From contig JAKSZU010000009.1 of the NCBI GenBank assembly GCA_026018925.1, forward strand, positions 86,564,139 through 86,628,138: a DNA stretch of 64,000 nucleotides, in the 5' to 3' direction. The translations under genes and the position numbers were made by a program. This document shows, piece after piece, positions 37,143 through 49,291 of this stretch. Under the pieces are notes generated by a model. The model worked only from the letters and a program-made list of their open reading frames with translations, was not told the origin of the DNA and did no database searches. The stretch is from Tupaia tana (taxonomy: Eukaryota > Chordata > Mammalia > Scandentia > Tupaiidae). Every line of letters starts with the position of its first letter. The stretch's first letter is position 1.

Positions 37143-38447
37143 AGCTTCTCTTTTGTTTATTTTATTTATTTTATTATTATTATTATTTATACATTCGATC
37201 GCTATACATCATTTAGATTGTAAAGAGACTTTACTTAGCGTGATATACATCTCAGACCAGTTGAGAATACTATAAACATCCTCATCAACAGATAATAAAC
37301 CATATCTTTTTTAATTTAAATTTATTTATTTACATTCTTCATTCACTGTACATCATTACAACATACAAAATGAGATTTTTCCATCCAGAGTACACTGTAT
37401 ATTGGCTCAATCAAGCACATCAACATACATGTTATCATCAACAAATAATTTTCCATTTCTTGTTTCCTATATGTTTTGCTTTTATTCCTCATTCTTGATT
37501 CCCCCTTTCTTTGTCCCACAAATATCTTGCCTTTTCATTTTTCCCCCAGATTTCCTTTTCTGAACTCTTCCCCTCCCATTTTTTCTCTACTTCCACTTTT
37601 TCTCTAGTGTCCATAACAATTTTTAATGCCTTTATGTCCTCTAGTCTTGCCATCTCTACCATAGAGTGCAAACAGTCGGTATATGTTAAGTGGAGACATA
37701 CCATGTCTGTCTCTCATAGTCTGACTTGCTTTATTCAGCAACAAATCTTCTATATTTGTCCACTTCCTATCAATTTACAGGGCCTTGTTGGGTTTTTTTT
37801 ATGGCTGAGTAGTATTCCATGGAGTATATGTGCCACAGTTTTTCAATCATTTGGGTTGGTTCCATGTCTTAACTATTGTGAATAATGCCACAATAAATAT
37901 AGTTGTGCAAGTGCTTTTCCAACTGAGCATTCTTCTGTCCTTTGGGTAGATACCCAGGAGTGGAATTGCTGAGTCATATGGTAGTTCTATTTGAAGGTCT
38001 TTGAGGAACGTCCATATTCTCCACAGTGAGTGAACTACTTTACATTCCCACTAACAATGTAGGAGTGTTGCCTTTTCACCACATTCCCTCCAGCACTTAT
38101 CTTTTTTTTTTTTAATATTCACCATTCTGACTGAGGTTAGGTGGTATCTCATTGTGGTTTTGATCTGCATCTCCCTTATGAGAAGGGTTGTTGAGCATTT
38201 TTTTCATATGCTTTTTGGCTGTTCATCGTATGTCTTCCTTAGAGAGTTGCTTATTCAGCTCATTTTCCCATCTTTTCATTGGGCTAATGATGTTCTTCTG
38301 GGTACACCGATTGAGTTTCCTATGTATTCTGGAAATCAGTCTCTTATCTGAGACACAGTTAACAAAAATCCTCTCCCATTCTGAGGGTTGTTGGGTTGTC
38401 AATTCACACTAATTACCGTGTCCTTTGATGTGCAGAAACTTTTTAAA
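37143..38447 (-). mobile_element. 5'-truncated L1 with two 3' modules
   Basis: Starts with a T/A-rich end and a first 3' module (37143-37310, 'cagttgagaatactataaac...aaccatatc'), then a second module (37311-37500, 'aatttaaatttatttatttacattc...cactgtacatcattacaacatacaaaatgag'), then the 3' UTR and the ORF2 C-terminal part to about 38447. Stops are frequent. Confidence 0.8.
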
Positions 38448-38501
38448 TCTAAGACCCCCAAAGCACCAGCTTCTTGTCTTGTCTTAATTCCAGCAATTCT
38501 C

Positions 38502-38504
<3 letters not shown>

Positions 38505-38550
<46 letters not shown>

Positions 38551-38758
38551 GTGAGGTTTTTGCTATAGGGCGCATGCGCATGCACCAGAAAGACAGAGAG
38601 ACAGAAAGTGAGAAATCACCCCAGGGGGATGACCACACCACATTCTCTTCTCCTTCATTCTCCTCTCAGGGTCAGTTTAAGCCACCGAGTCTGGGACTCA
38701 AACATAGTCAGCTACATGGGAGTCCAGCAACATAGCCATTGCACCAACAGCTAGTCCC
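38505..38758 (-). mobile_element. tRNA-derived SINE with a 45-nt homopolymer tail
   Basis: T45 on the + strand at 38505-38549 is the A tail. The body has lost part of the central block near 38670. Flanks 'cagcaattctcag' (38491) and 'cagcagttcccag' (38759) look like a worn target duplication. Confidence 0.9.
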
Positions 38759-38773
38759 AGCAGTTCCCAGATT

Positions 38774-39865
38774 TTGAGTGTCAGAGTTCAGGTCCATGAT
38801 GACCTAAACTGCTGGTGGCTGATTGCTGTGGCAATACTTCCAGTGGCTTTTCTCACTAAATAGAATAAAAAAGGGGTAGAAATTGGGGGTGGGGGAGTGA
38901 TTACCACGGGATGAGGGAGGAGAACTGTAATTTGAATATCCTTGCATGAAGTGATAGACATTGGTAATTAAAAGCCCACAGACAAGGAGTTTAACTGGGA
39001 AAGTCAAGTTTCAAACAAATAGGAAAAGGTTTTTTTCTTTTTTCTTTTTTTTTAACATAAATTTCCACAGAGAAATTTGGAAGATAAGGAAAGGTGCAAC
39101 CAGATTAGGACTCAGGGTGAACTTAGTAATTGACTTAGTAATTGATTCTGCCTATTGTTACTCTGAATTTTATTTAAAAACTTGGACCCAAATTCCTATG
39201 TTTGGCACATGTTGGCAAGGAGATATGCAGAATTACTTCTCAGAGCAGACAAGCAGATGGCCTTCCCGCTGACCCAGTGGCTGAGGGCACATGCTACAGG
39301 GTTGAGACCCAAGCCCTGGCTTCCATGTAGTCCAGATCAGGAAAGATTTGTAGCACTCACCTTCTCAGCTAACCAGTTTTCTGAAGCTAAGGTGTGTCTC
39401 ATTTTCCATCTTTCTGCCTTTCACCTCCAGCCAATAGTCTGGATTGTGTAATTAGTTTGAGTGTGACTCAGTCATGGCTTAATTGGCCCTAGCTGCCAAT
39501 TACTATGATTATGCAGCCAGGAGCACTGTTCCCTAAGTTAAAATAAGAGGGACCCTGTGGTGGAAGCAGACAGTGCTTGGAGAGGGCCCAGACTGAAGAG
39601 GGCAGCTTACTTTACAGGGATGCTACATGATTCATAAGCAACCATGAGAATGATTCTCTGTGATTCTAAGTGATAAAAGGAGATCAGTGGTATTAACTGA
39701 GAGACGGAGGAAAGAGCCAGAGTAAAGGAAAAAACTGTCTCCCTGTCTATCACTGTGGTTTTCCTTGGAAATAGTCCCTTCCTCAAGCAGTAGCTTGAAA
39801 TGATAACCAGAGTCTTCTATTCCAGGATAGCTTGCTAGATAATCTAAGGAGGATATGCTGACTAT
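38774..39865. other. Unique interval
   Basis: No gene or known repeat is supported. Small frames at 38961-39272 and 39182-39451 have no domain signal. Confidence 0.4.
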
Positions 39866-39869
39866 AAGT

Positions 39870-40015
39870 GTCTAAGAGGCTTTTATCAGTATACAGATGG
39901 AAAAACTAATATTTCAGAGTGACAGAATGACATCCCCAATTTTAGACTCTGGGTTATTGTCAAAGCTAGGATTAGATCCCAGGACTCACTATGACTGCAC
40001 AGGACTCTTGTTTGG
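39870..40015 (-). mobile_element. MIR relic
   Basis: 'gtatacagatggaaaaactaatatttcagagtgacagaatgacatcccc...aaagctaggattagatcccaggactc' is the complement of the MIR core in order. Confidence 0.6.
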
Positions 40016-41189
40016 CAGGGCTATGGACAACTGAAAGAGCACGTTCCATGTGCCCAGTATTTCTTTGCCCAACCATTAGGACTATGACATAAAATTCTCT
40101 TTTTCTCTAACTTGCAAGTAGAAAAGATAAACATGATCAGTACAGACCATGATGATATATGTGACAATATGTGTTTAACAGGGGAACTGTTCATGTGTGT
40201 CCTATAGATCTCTGTGTTTCAACATTGTTGTCAAACATGGCAGTCTATCCCTCTCCTGGGAGCCTGAAATTATGTAGGAAATAGGCCGTGAGAAATGCTG
40301 GCTTCCTCTAGAACCATCAGTGGGATATTGGCTTCCTGCTTGTGCATCCATACAAGAAAGTCTGCTTCTCCAGCCTGGACCTTAATCTCCTGACACTGAT
40401 CACTAGGTAACATGGAAAAAATTGTTCTGCAGAACCATTTAGTGGGATTCTGTTCCATCTGTGGAAGGATTGAGGCCCCTGAAAGGTCTGTTCTGCAGGG
40501 TGCAGAGTCAAGTGTGGGACTGAGGAAATCCTCTTGAAAGGAAAAAAATCCATCCCTTGCCACCTGGAGGAAATTATGCAAATCAATTTTATGACTATTC
40601 TTTTCCAGTGAAATTGAGATTGAAAAACAACATCTGCTGTAGGTTAACAGGACACCAGTGGGCATTATTACAGAGAAGCTGAGTGTGTGAGCAGAGTTCA
40701 TGATCCCAAAACTGTCTCTTCATAATACTCAAGGAGCAGTATGTTAGAGAAAATTCTTGCAGCATCCTGTGATAGAAAGCAATGATAGCGCATGGTGGCA
40801 AAATGCAGGCAAAGAAATTTCACTTGGTTCAGGGACAGAAATAACTACAAACTAACACAGTAGACACATTCAGCACATTTAGAGAAAGGGTGGACTATGT
40901 GGTCCTAAGGTAATTGGACCTATATCATCTTTCTTAAAATTAATCTTTGGGTACATTTGAATTGGCACTGATTTTGATAATATGCCCCTGGCTCCCCAAG
41001 ACAGTTACTTGTGGAACACTCTTTGCTCTATAACAAAAACCATTTTCTTTACAAATATTTTATAATCCTAACCTAGGACTCAAAGAAAAGTAAAATGAAT
41101 AGGAGAAATGCAAAACCAAGTGCAGGTCACATTCTGCACTGAAATACAGCAAAAATATAAAAAATTTAAAAAATAGCCTGGAAATTTTT
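40016..41189. other. Unique interval with an unassigned open frame
   Basis: A 143-codon frame (40701-40270, minus strand) has no domain, signal peptide or membrane segment I can name. Overlapping minus-strand frames of 68-89 codons occur too. I do not call a gene. Confidence 0.35.
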
Positions 41190-41599
41190 TTGTTCTTATT
41201 TTATTTTATTTTTTGCATATTCAATTACTGTATATTATTACAGAATACCAAATGGATTTTCCCAGAATCAATACAATTTATATTAGTCCAGTTAAAGATA
41301 TTATCATACACATTATCATCAACAGAAAATTTTCCATTTTAAATGTCGCTCAAATGTTTTGTTTCTTTCTTTTACCCCTTGATTCTGTTCATCTCAAACT
41401 CCCCAATTTCCCTCCCTCCTCCCATACTGTCTATACTATCCACAGCTGTACTCCATACTTTTATATATTCTAATCTGTCCATTTCTGCCATAGAGTGCAG
41501 ACATTCTTTATATATGGAGTGGAGACATACGATGCCTCTTTTTCTTAGTCTGGCTAGCTTCACTTAGCAGTAAATCTTCAATATTTGTCTACTTTCTTT

Positions 41600-41687
41600 T
41601 TTAAAAAGAATTATTTATTTAATTATATTTATTATTATTTTTTCAATTTGCTAGAGGATACATACACCACCAGCGAGAGACAGAGTA
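41600..41687 (-). mobile_element. SINE tail fragment at a deletion junction
   Basis: 'ttttttcaatttgctagaggatacatacaccaccagcgagagacagag' is the tail side of the short SINE. The head is gone and L1 text from much farther upstream in ORF2 follows. Confidence 0.65.
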
Positions 41688-42053
41688 GTATTCCATACTG
41701 TATCTAAATCTGTTAAGAATATATCTGGTAGTTTTATTGGGCTTCCATTAAATTTGTAAATTAATACAAATTTTGACTATGTTAATTTTTCCAATCAGGA
41801 ACATAGAACGTTTTTCCACTTTTTTGTGTTATTTTCAAATTCTTTTTTATTTTTTTTTTTTTGTTGTTGTTTTCCTTGTGGAGGTCTTGACTTCTTTGGT
41901 TCGGTTTATTCCTGGGCTCTGTACTTTTTGTGGTTATTGTAAATGGAATGCTTACTTCACTTCTATTTCAGTCTGCTCCTTATTGGTGGACAGAAATGCT
42001 ACAGATTTTTTATGTTGATTTTGTATCCTATTTTATTCATTTATCACTTCTAG

Positions 42054-42056
<3 letters not shown>

Positions 42057-42090
<34 letters not shown>
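42057..42090. repeat. (GT)n microsatellite
   Basis: About 17 GT units within the L1 ORF2 relic. Confidence 0.97.
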
Positions 42091-42091
<1 letters not shown>

Positions 42092-44514
42092 CTTTGGGGG
42101 TTTCCATGTATATAACCATGTCTTCTGCAAATTGAGATAATTTTACCTCTTTACCCATTATTTGAGTGCCTTTTCATTTATTCTCTTATCTGATTGCATC
42201 GGCTAGGATTTCCATTACTATACTGAAAAGTAGAGACAATGGGCAGTCTTGTCTTGTTCTAGTTTTTAGTAAAAATTATTTCAGCATTTCCTCATTTAGT
42301 ATGTGTTAACTGGAGTTTTTCATATATGGCTTTTATTGTGTTGAGAAATGTCCCTTCTATTCCTATTTTGCTGAGAGTCTTAACCATTAATAAATATTCC
42401 ATTTTATCAAATACTTTTTCTGCACCAATTGATATGATCATATGGTTTTTATTCTTATTTCTGTTAATATGGTGTTTTACATTTGTGGTTTTTTATTCCT
42501 GGAACAAAGTCTACCTGGTTGTGGTGTATAATCTTTTTAATGTGTCATTGGATACTATCTGCTAGTATCTTTTTGAGAATATTTTTTCTCTCTATTTATC
42601 AGAGGTATTTGTTTGCAGTTTTCTTTCATTTCATCCTTTTCTGTTTTGGCGATGAGAGTGATGGACGCTTCATAAAATGAATTTGGGACAATTTTTTCAT
42701 TTTGAATCTTTAGGAATAGTTTGAGTAAAATGTGGGTTAGCTCTTCTTTAAAAGTTTTGTGGAATTCAGAAGTGAAACCATCGAGATCTGGGTTTTTCTT
42801 TGTTTGAAGGTTATTTATTACTGACTCAATTTTATTTGCTTATCACTGGTCTATTCAGGCTTTCTATGTTTTCCTGATTCAGGCTTGGTAGCTTACATGT
42901 GTCCAGAATTTTGTCCATCTCATCAAGATTTTCTTTTTGTTGGCGTAGTCACTCACAGTATCTTCTACTGATCTTTTGCATTTCTGTTATATCTGTACTA
43001 ATATTGCCTGTTCCATTACGAATTTGATCTATCTGATTCATTTCTTCTTCTTAGTCTAGCTAACATTGTATCAATTCATTTTATCTTCTCAAAAAATCAG
43101 CTTTTGCTTTTACTTATTTTCTGTATAATTTGTTTATTCTCTAATTTATTTCTGCTTGAATATTTATTATATTTTTCTTCTGATTTTTTTTAGTTTTTTT
43201 TTTATGTTGTTTCTCCTGATCCCTGAGTTTTATTGTTAGCTTGTCTATTTGACACTTTTCCATCTTTTTCTTATGTACACTAATTGCTATGAACTTCCCT
43301 CTTATTACTGCCTAGACTGTTTCCCATAGGTTATGGAAACTTGTGTACTTGTCATTAGTTTCAATGAATGTTTTGTTATTAATCTTAATTTATTCAGTGG
43401 TTGTGAAATCATTCCGGATTGATTGTTTAGTTTTCATATGTTTCTGTTTGTGTATTTTTGAGAATTCTTTTCTAAAATAAGTTTAAAGTTTTATTTCATT
43501 ATGGTTGAAGAAGATGCTGGATATAATTTCTATACATTTGAATTAGTAAAGTCTTGTTTTGTGCCTTATCATGTGGTTAATCTTCAAAATTCCATGTGTG
43601 GATGAGAAAAATGTGTATCTTGTGGTTGTTGGGTGAAAAGTTGTATAGATGTTTGTGAAGTCCATTTCATTTATGGTGTTGTTTAGATCCTATATCTCTT
43701 TGCTAATTTTTGTCTAGGTGATCTATCCTAAGGAGATAGTGGGGTAGTGAGATCCCCAATGAACAGTGTATTGCAGTCTATCTCTCCCTTTAGATCAAAT
43801 AGCTTTTCTATCACATATTTGGGTGTTCCTGAGTTGGGTGCATAGATATTTATAAGTGATATATCTTCTTGGTGAAGTAGCCCTTTTAGTAATATATAAT
43901 GTACTTCTTTGTCTCTTCTTATAGTTTTGTATTAAAGCCTATTTTGTCTGATATCAGTATTGTGACTCCAGTTTTTTTCTGTATTCATTAAATATCTTTT
44001 TCCAGCCCTTCACTTTTAGTCTATGTATGCCTTATAAATGAAGTGTGTTTCTTGTAGGCAGCAAATAATTATTTCTTTTTTTTTATCTATTCAGCCAGTC
44101 TGTTTTTTTTTTTAATTGGGGATTTTAAGCCATTAACATTCAACATTATTAATATGTGTGGATTTGTCCTTGCCATTTTGTTACCCATTTTATTGCTTAT
44201 TTTTTGTTCTGATATTTCTGTCTGTTTCTCTCTAGTTTTCCTGATATAGTATTCATTTGAGTACTTCTTTAGAAAGTTGTCTAGTATTGGTGAATCCTTT
44301 CAGACTTTGCTTGTCAGAGAATAATTTTATTTGTACTTCCCATTGGAAAGAATCTTACTGAACATAGTATTCTTGGTTAAAATTGTTTTTTTATTTAGTG
44401 TTTGGAATATGTTTTTTCATTTTTTTCTTATCTGCATTCTTGCATTTGAGAGGTCTGATATTAGCCTAATAGTATAACCTTTGTAAGTAACTTGACATTT
44501 CTCTCCTGCCATTT

Positions 44515-45165
44515 TATTTATTTATATTTACATTCAAACACTGTGTATGCTTACAAATGTCCCAGTAATTCCACTCTATCCAGAGAAAAATGCTCTGTTG
44601 GAAAAACACTTGCATACCCATGACAATTGGAGCATTTTTCACAGTTGCTAAAACATAGTATGAACCCTGGGACCAGCAGTTAGCGTAATGGCTATGTCGC
44701 TGGACTCCCGTAGTTGACCGCGGTTCGAGTCCTGGACCCGGTGGCTTAAAACTCACGCTGGGCGCGTGTGTGTGAGTGCCCAAGATCCCGAGAGGAGAAT
44801 GGAAGAGAAGGGATTGCGGCATGGCCATCCCCCCTGGAGGATGATTTCTTGCTTTCTATCTCTATGTCTCTCTCTGTCTGTCTGGCAAGCGCACATGCCC
44901 TATAGCAAAAAAGAAAAAAAAAAACATATTACGAACCCTAATGTTCACAAACAGATGAATGGTTTGAAGAAGTGTGGCACATATACACTATGAAATACTA
45001 CTCAGCCATAAAAAAAAAAAAAATGACCCTGGCATTTGATAGAAAGTGAGCAAATGTGGAAGATTTACTGCTAAATGAAGAAAGCCAGACTATGAAAGAG
45101 AGGCATTGTATGTCCCCACTCAATATATACCAAATGTCTGCACTCTATAGCAGAAATTGAAAAGT
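44515..45165. mobile_element. Short L1 with internal inversion (twin priming)
   Basis: 44515-44552 is an L1 3' end in minus orientation (T-rich end, 'tttacattcaaacactg'). 44553-45165 is L1 ORF2 C-terminal text in plus orientation ('caaacagatgaatggtttgaag...ctcagccat'). Host L1 text resumes after a repeat of 'gccattttta' (44507 and 45169). One insertion with its 5' part inverted explains this. Confidence 0.75.
44669..44923 (+). mobile_element. tRNA-derived SINE with 16-bp target duplication
   Basis: ACATAGTATGAACCCT (44653-44668) and ACATATTACGAACCCT (44924-44939). Near-consensus body with an intact B box 'ggttcgagtcc'. Inserted in the inverted L1 part. Confidence 0.95.
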
Positions 45166-45593
45166 TGGAAGCCATTTTTAGAATCTTGTCTTTGTGATTT
45201 TTACCATTCTGGCTATGATGTGCTGTGAAGAGGATTTTCTCATTTTTACTCTCTTTGGGGTCTTTTGTATTTCTTGGTCTGAATGCTTCTATAGATTTGG
45301 GAAATTTTCTGCAAGTATTTAATAAGATAGATCTTCTGTGCTTTTGTCTGATTTTTCACTTTCTGGAATATTTATTATTTGGATTTTTGGGCATTTAAAA
45401 GTGTCTAGTATTTCCTGTATGTTGCACTCAGTTTTAAAAAAATATTGTTTTATTATTTTTGGTGGGTTTTATTTAAGTCAAAGATTTTTGTCTTCTAGCT
45501 CAGAGATTCTGTCTTCTGCATAGTCCAATCTGCTATTAATACATTCAGTGGCAATCTTGATTTTTTCTATTACTGAACTCATCTTTTTTTCTT

Positions 45594-45845
45594 CAAAGAA
45601 ATAATTTTTTCTTTTGGGCACATGCACTCACCAGAGAGACAGAGACAGAGAGAGAAAAAGTGAGAAATTACTCCCCAGAGGGGATGACCATGCTGCAATG
45701 CCATCTCTTCCATTCTCCTCTTGGAATTTTTGGCACATGCACACATGTACCTAGCAGGAGTTTCAAGTCATCAGGTGCAGGACTCAATACAAGGTTAACC
45801 ATGTGGGAGTCCAGCACTTTAACCACTGTGCTACCTGCTGATCCC
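45594..45845 (-). mobile_element. tRNA-derived SINE, old copy
   Basis: Head complement 'ctacctgctgatccc' ends at 45845. The GA tract is at 45630-45655. It lacks the usual 'ttgctatag' tail element. Confidence 0.82.
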
Positions 45846-46387
45846 AATTGACTTTATCTCTAGAATTTTATACTTTTTTTTTATGTTTTTTATCTCCTCC
45901 TTCAAATCCTGGAAAGATTACTTAATCTCTGTCACTAAAAGCATCCTGAACTCTTTTTCTGACATTCCTGTGATTTTTTTTTTTTTTTTGGTGCTCTCTA
46001 TGGTTGAAGAGGAGAAGCTCTGTTCTGTTGAGGGACATATAATGTTCTCATAATCTTTGAGGGAGAGTGTTTCCATGTTTTCCAATATTTCTTGTGCCTC
46101 TGCACTGCTTTCTAGTCACCTGATGAATTATATACTTCTTTCTATTTCTATGGTGTTTATTCTGTCAGGGGGAAGAAAAGCTCCACTTCTCAGAAGTGTT
46201 TTGGTCAAGGGTCTTATCTTCCAATCAAGGAAGTGTGAATATGGCCAGTGGTTCCTTTCCCAGTTGTTCATTACCAATGCACCTGGCACTGAGCTGAAGA
46301 AATTCAACTGGAGGAGAAAATATGAGTTGTGCAGCATGTGTGCTGCATGGTTCAGTAAACTATGAAATCTGAAAATGCTCCTAGATG

Positions 46388-46660
46388 GTCAGAAGGTAGC
46401 TAGAGTTCTGAGGAATTCTTCCTGCCTTAGTTGGTTTCACTGACTGCTGCTGCTCCCTTCCCCATAGCATGAGCTCAGGATATTAATGGTGGCAAAGAGA
46501 TGTGGGAGGGGCCAGTCTGAGATGTACCTGGGAAAGTCAGAAGGCAGTGGGAAGTCTGAGAAGGTCTTCCTGCCTCAGTTGGTCTCACTGACTGCTGCTG
46601 CTCCTTGTATGGGCTCAAGAAATTAATGGTGGCCTGGCCTAGAAATGTTAATACTTTATA
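46388..46660 (-). repeat. Tandem units in L1 5' UTR, 148-bp period, about two copies
   Basis: 'gtcagaaggtagctagagttctgaggaattcttcctgcc' (46388) and 'gtcagaaggcagtgggaagtctgagaaggtcttcctgcc' (46536), each followed by 'ttggt.tcactgactgctgctgctcc' and 'attaatggtggc'. Confidence 0.8.
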
Positions 46661-46690
46661 ATCTGTGTAAGCATTTAAAACTGCATTAAG

Positions 46691-46978
46691 GGGGCCAGCC
46701 AGGTGGTATGGCATTTAAGACTGCTAAGTCCAACATGGCTGATTATTGTAGGTATGTCTATAGCCTGACAGCTTGAAAAAACTCCAACAAATTTGCGGGT
46801 GTGCCTAAAGTATTGAGAGAAGAATGGAAGAGAGGGGATTGTGGTGTAGACATTGCCCCTAAGGGGAGATTTCTAAATTTCCTATTCTTTCTGTTTCTCT
46901 GTCATTGTCAAGTACACACACCCTATAGCAAAACCAAATAAAAATAAATAATAAAATTAATAAAAATTAATAAAACTA
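46691..46978 (+). mobile_element. tRNA-derived SINE, old copy
   Basis: Head 'ggggccagccaggtggtatggc' and a strongly worn B box. Tail 'cctatagcaaaacc' is followed by an AAAT-type repeat. Confidence 0.85.
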
Positions 46979-47204
46979 CAATAAGAATACTTATTACATT
47001 TCTGGCAATGAGACCATTCTCTGTGACATATGCAATGAAGCTTAGAAGCTCTCCATGAATCAATAAGAAAAAAGGACATCCATGCATGCACACATACACA
47101 CATTGACCAAATAAAATTTTTTTCTCATAAATTGACATGTAAAAAACGTGATTTACTAATTTTGAAGCAACAATTACATTTTTAAAGAAATCTTTTGTTA
47201 TCAT

Positions 47205-47227
47205 TATTATTTTTACATTCAATCACA

Positions 47228-47271
<44 letters not shown>

Positions 47272-47387
47272 TTACACCATACAAAATGCTAGAGACAGTG
47301 TGGAAGGAGGTTGGGAAATGGGGGAATGTGGAAGGGAGTGAATCAAGAGGGAAAAGAAAGAAGCAAAGGAAAGATTAAAAACAATTA
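47205..47387. mobile_element. Small inverted L1 3'-end fragment with AT expansion
   Basis: 47205-47290 holds the antisense 3' module ('tttttacattcaatcacagtatata...cattacaccatacaaaatg'). 47291-47365 is the sense version of the following part ('ctagagacagtgtggaaggagg...gaatcaagaggg'), the complement of text seen at 47570-47635. This is the twin-priming pattern. Confidence 0.65.
47228..47268. repeat. (TA)n microsatellite
   Basis: About 20 TA units in the L1 3' module, where other copies read 'cactgtacatc'. Confidence 0.97.
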
Positions 47388-49291
47388 TTTTTTTCTTTTT
47401 ATTTAAATGTATTTATTTACATTCATTCACTGTACATCATTACAGCATACAAAATGAAATTTTCCATCCAGAGTACAGTATATTGGCTCAATCAAGCACA
47501 TCAACATACATGTTATCGTCAACAAATAAATTTACATTTCTTATTTCCTGTATGTTTTGCTTTTTTTTTCCATCCTTGATTCTCTGTCTCTGACCCTCTG
47601 CCATCTCCCACTCTCCTCCCACACTGTCTCTGGTATCTGTGTTTGCTTTCTATATGGTTTTTCCCTCATATTTTATTGAGTCACTAAAGATCTTAATCAA
47701 TCTAAATATTTTCATAGCAAGCACAGCTCATCTACACATTTCCATGAAAACAAGTCCAACTTTTTAATTTCACAAAAAAACAGTTTTAGGTTTTTTTTCT
47801 GAAACTTTTCTTTTTTTAATTTAATTTACATTCTTTCCCTAAGCATCATCACAGCATACAAAATGTGATTTTCCATCCAGAATGTAGTGTATAGTGGCTT
47901 ACTCATGCATGTTATTCTCAAAAATTTTCCATTTCTAGTTTCTAGTATTTTTTACCCCTATTCCTGACCCTCTGTCTTTTCCCACCCTCTTCTCACACTA
48001 TCTCTGGTATCTACGGTTGTTTTCTGTTCCGCCCCCCCATTGTATTGATCACACAATTTCTTAAATAATCTAACTACTTTCAATAGCAAGTTCACTTGGT
48101 ACTATTAAGAAAACCAGTTTTAACTTAAATCAAAGAAATGTAATGAACTTTGCTTAAAACTTAAAGCCAGGAAACAGGTTAGGATTCTGTTCAAATGGTA
48201 GGTACATGAACCTATCCATATCTCAAGACAGGACACAAATCCTTACAACCAGATAACAAAGGCCACAAGAAAATAAGCAGTGTTTTAGTCAAAGGTCATA
48301 AAATTATACTTCACCAATTCAGTCTCATGTACTTTATCTTCTGCTGTGGTTCGATTTTCCGGATTAAATTCTGGGATATAACATTCAACTCCAGACTTGT
48401 CCCTATGATTAAGTTGACCATTTTCTTAGTTTTGGAACTCTTATTTCCATGTGTCTGTATTTAATTTTCCTGATATAGCACTCCCTTGAGAACTTCTTGG
48501 AGATCTGGTCTGGTGCTGGTAAATTCTTTCAGGTTTTGTTTATCTGAGAATGTTCTTGTCTTTTCTTCCCACCTGAAAGATAATCTTGCCGGGTACAGTA
48601 TTCTTGGCTGAAATTGCTTTTCTCTTAACACTTGGAATATATTTTCCCATTCTTTCTTCGCTTGCATTATTTCAAATGAGAGGTATGCTGTTAGCCTGAT
48701 GGGATATCCTTTGTAGGTAACTTGATGTTTTTCTCTAGTCAATCTTAGTATCTTGTCTTTGTCTGTGGTTTTGGTCAATCTGGCTATAATGTGTCTTGGA
48801 GAAGATCTTCTTGGGTTGATTCTATTTGGGGTCCTTGGTATTTCTTGGGACTGGATCTTTGAGTGCCTCTCTAGGTTTAGAAAGTTTTCTTGCAGGATTT
48901 CATGGAATAGATCATCTATGCCCTTGTGAGTCTCTTCGCCTTCTGGAATGCCAATTATCTGGATGTTTGGATCTTTGATGGTATCTAGTATTTCTCGTAT
49001 ATTATTCTCATTTTGGGGGCCATTTTCTCAGTCTTCGTGGTGGACTTTTTTAGGACAGTAATTTTCTCTTCTATATCTGAGATTCTGTTTTCTGTATGAT
49101 CTAGTCTACTTTTAATACTTTCAAGGGATATTTTGACTTCCTGTATTATAGCCTTCATCCCTAACAGTTCCTTTTGATTCTTTTTTAAAGTATGTAATTC
49201 CTATTTTAGATCTTGCCAGAATTTTCTCACCTCCTAGAACTCGTCAGCTCCTTTCTCCTTTCTCTTCTGCAGTTCATTGTCTCTCTTCTCT
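47388..49291 (-). mobile_element. ORF1-only LINE (HAL1-like), copy 3, 5'-truncated
   Basis: Two 3' modules (47400-47640 and 47815-48030), then the spacer and an ORF1 relic to 49291, where homology stops in the coiled-coil part. 104 bp at 48216-48319 are absent from the other two copies. ORF1 reads as a 105-codon piece at 48778-48461 (RLTREKHQVTYKG...VLYQEN) with breaks upstream. No target duplication found. Confidence 0.8.

Larger units (their letters stand above)
41190..46660 (-). mobile_element. Old, nearly full-length L1, antisense
   Basis: Read from 46660: tandem-unit 5' UTR, ORF1 relic (about 46140-44230, with a twin-primed L1 at 44515-45165 and a SINE at 45594-45845 inside), ORF2 relic (about 44150-41520) and 3' UTR to the T-rich end at 41190. 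A piece of the ORF2 3' part is missing at 41688, where a SINE fragment abuts upstream ORF2 text. Heavily decayed. Confidence 0.82.

Noticed and set aside
40270..40701. 143-codon frame on the minus strand
   Set aside because: No domain, no composition bias typical of coding, and overlapping alternative frames. Noted in the interval but not called.
42057..42090. GT repeat as a regulatory Z-DNA element
   Set aside because: It lies in a dead L1 with no gene near it; microsatellite is enough.
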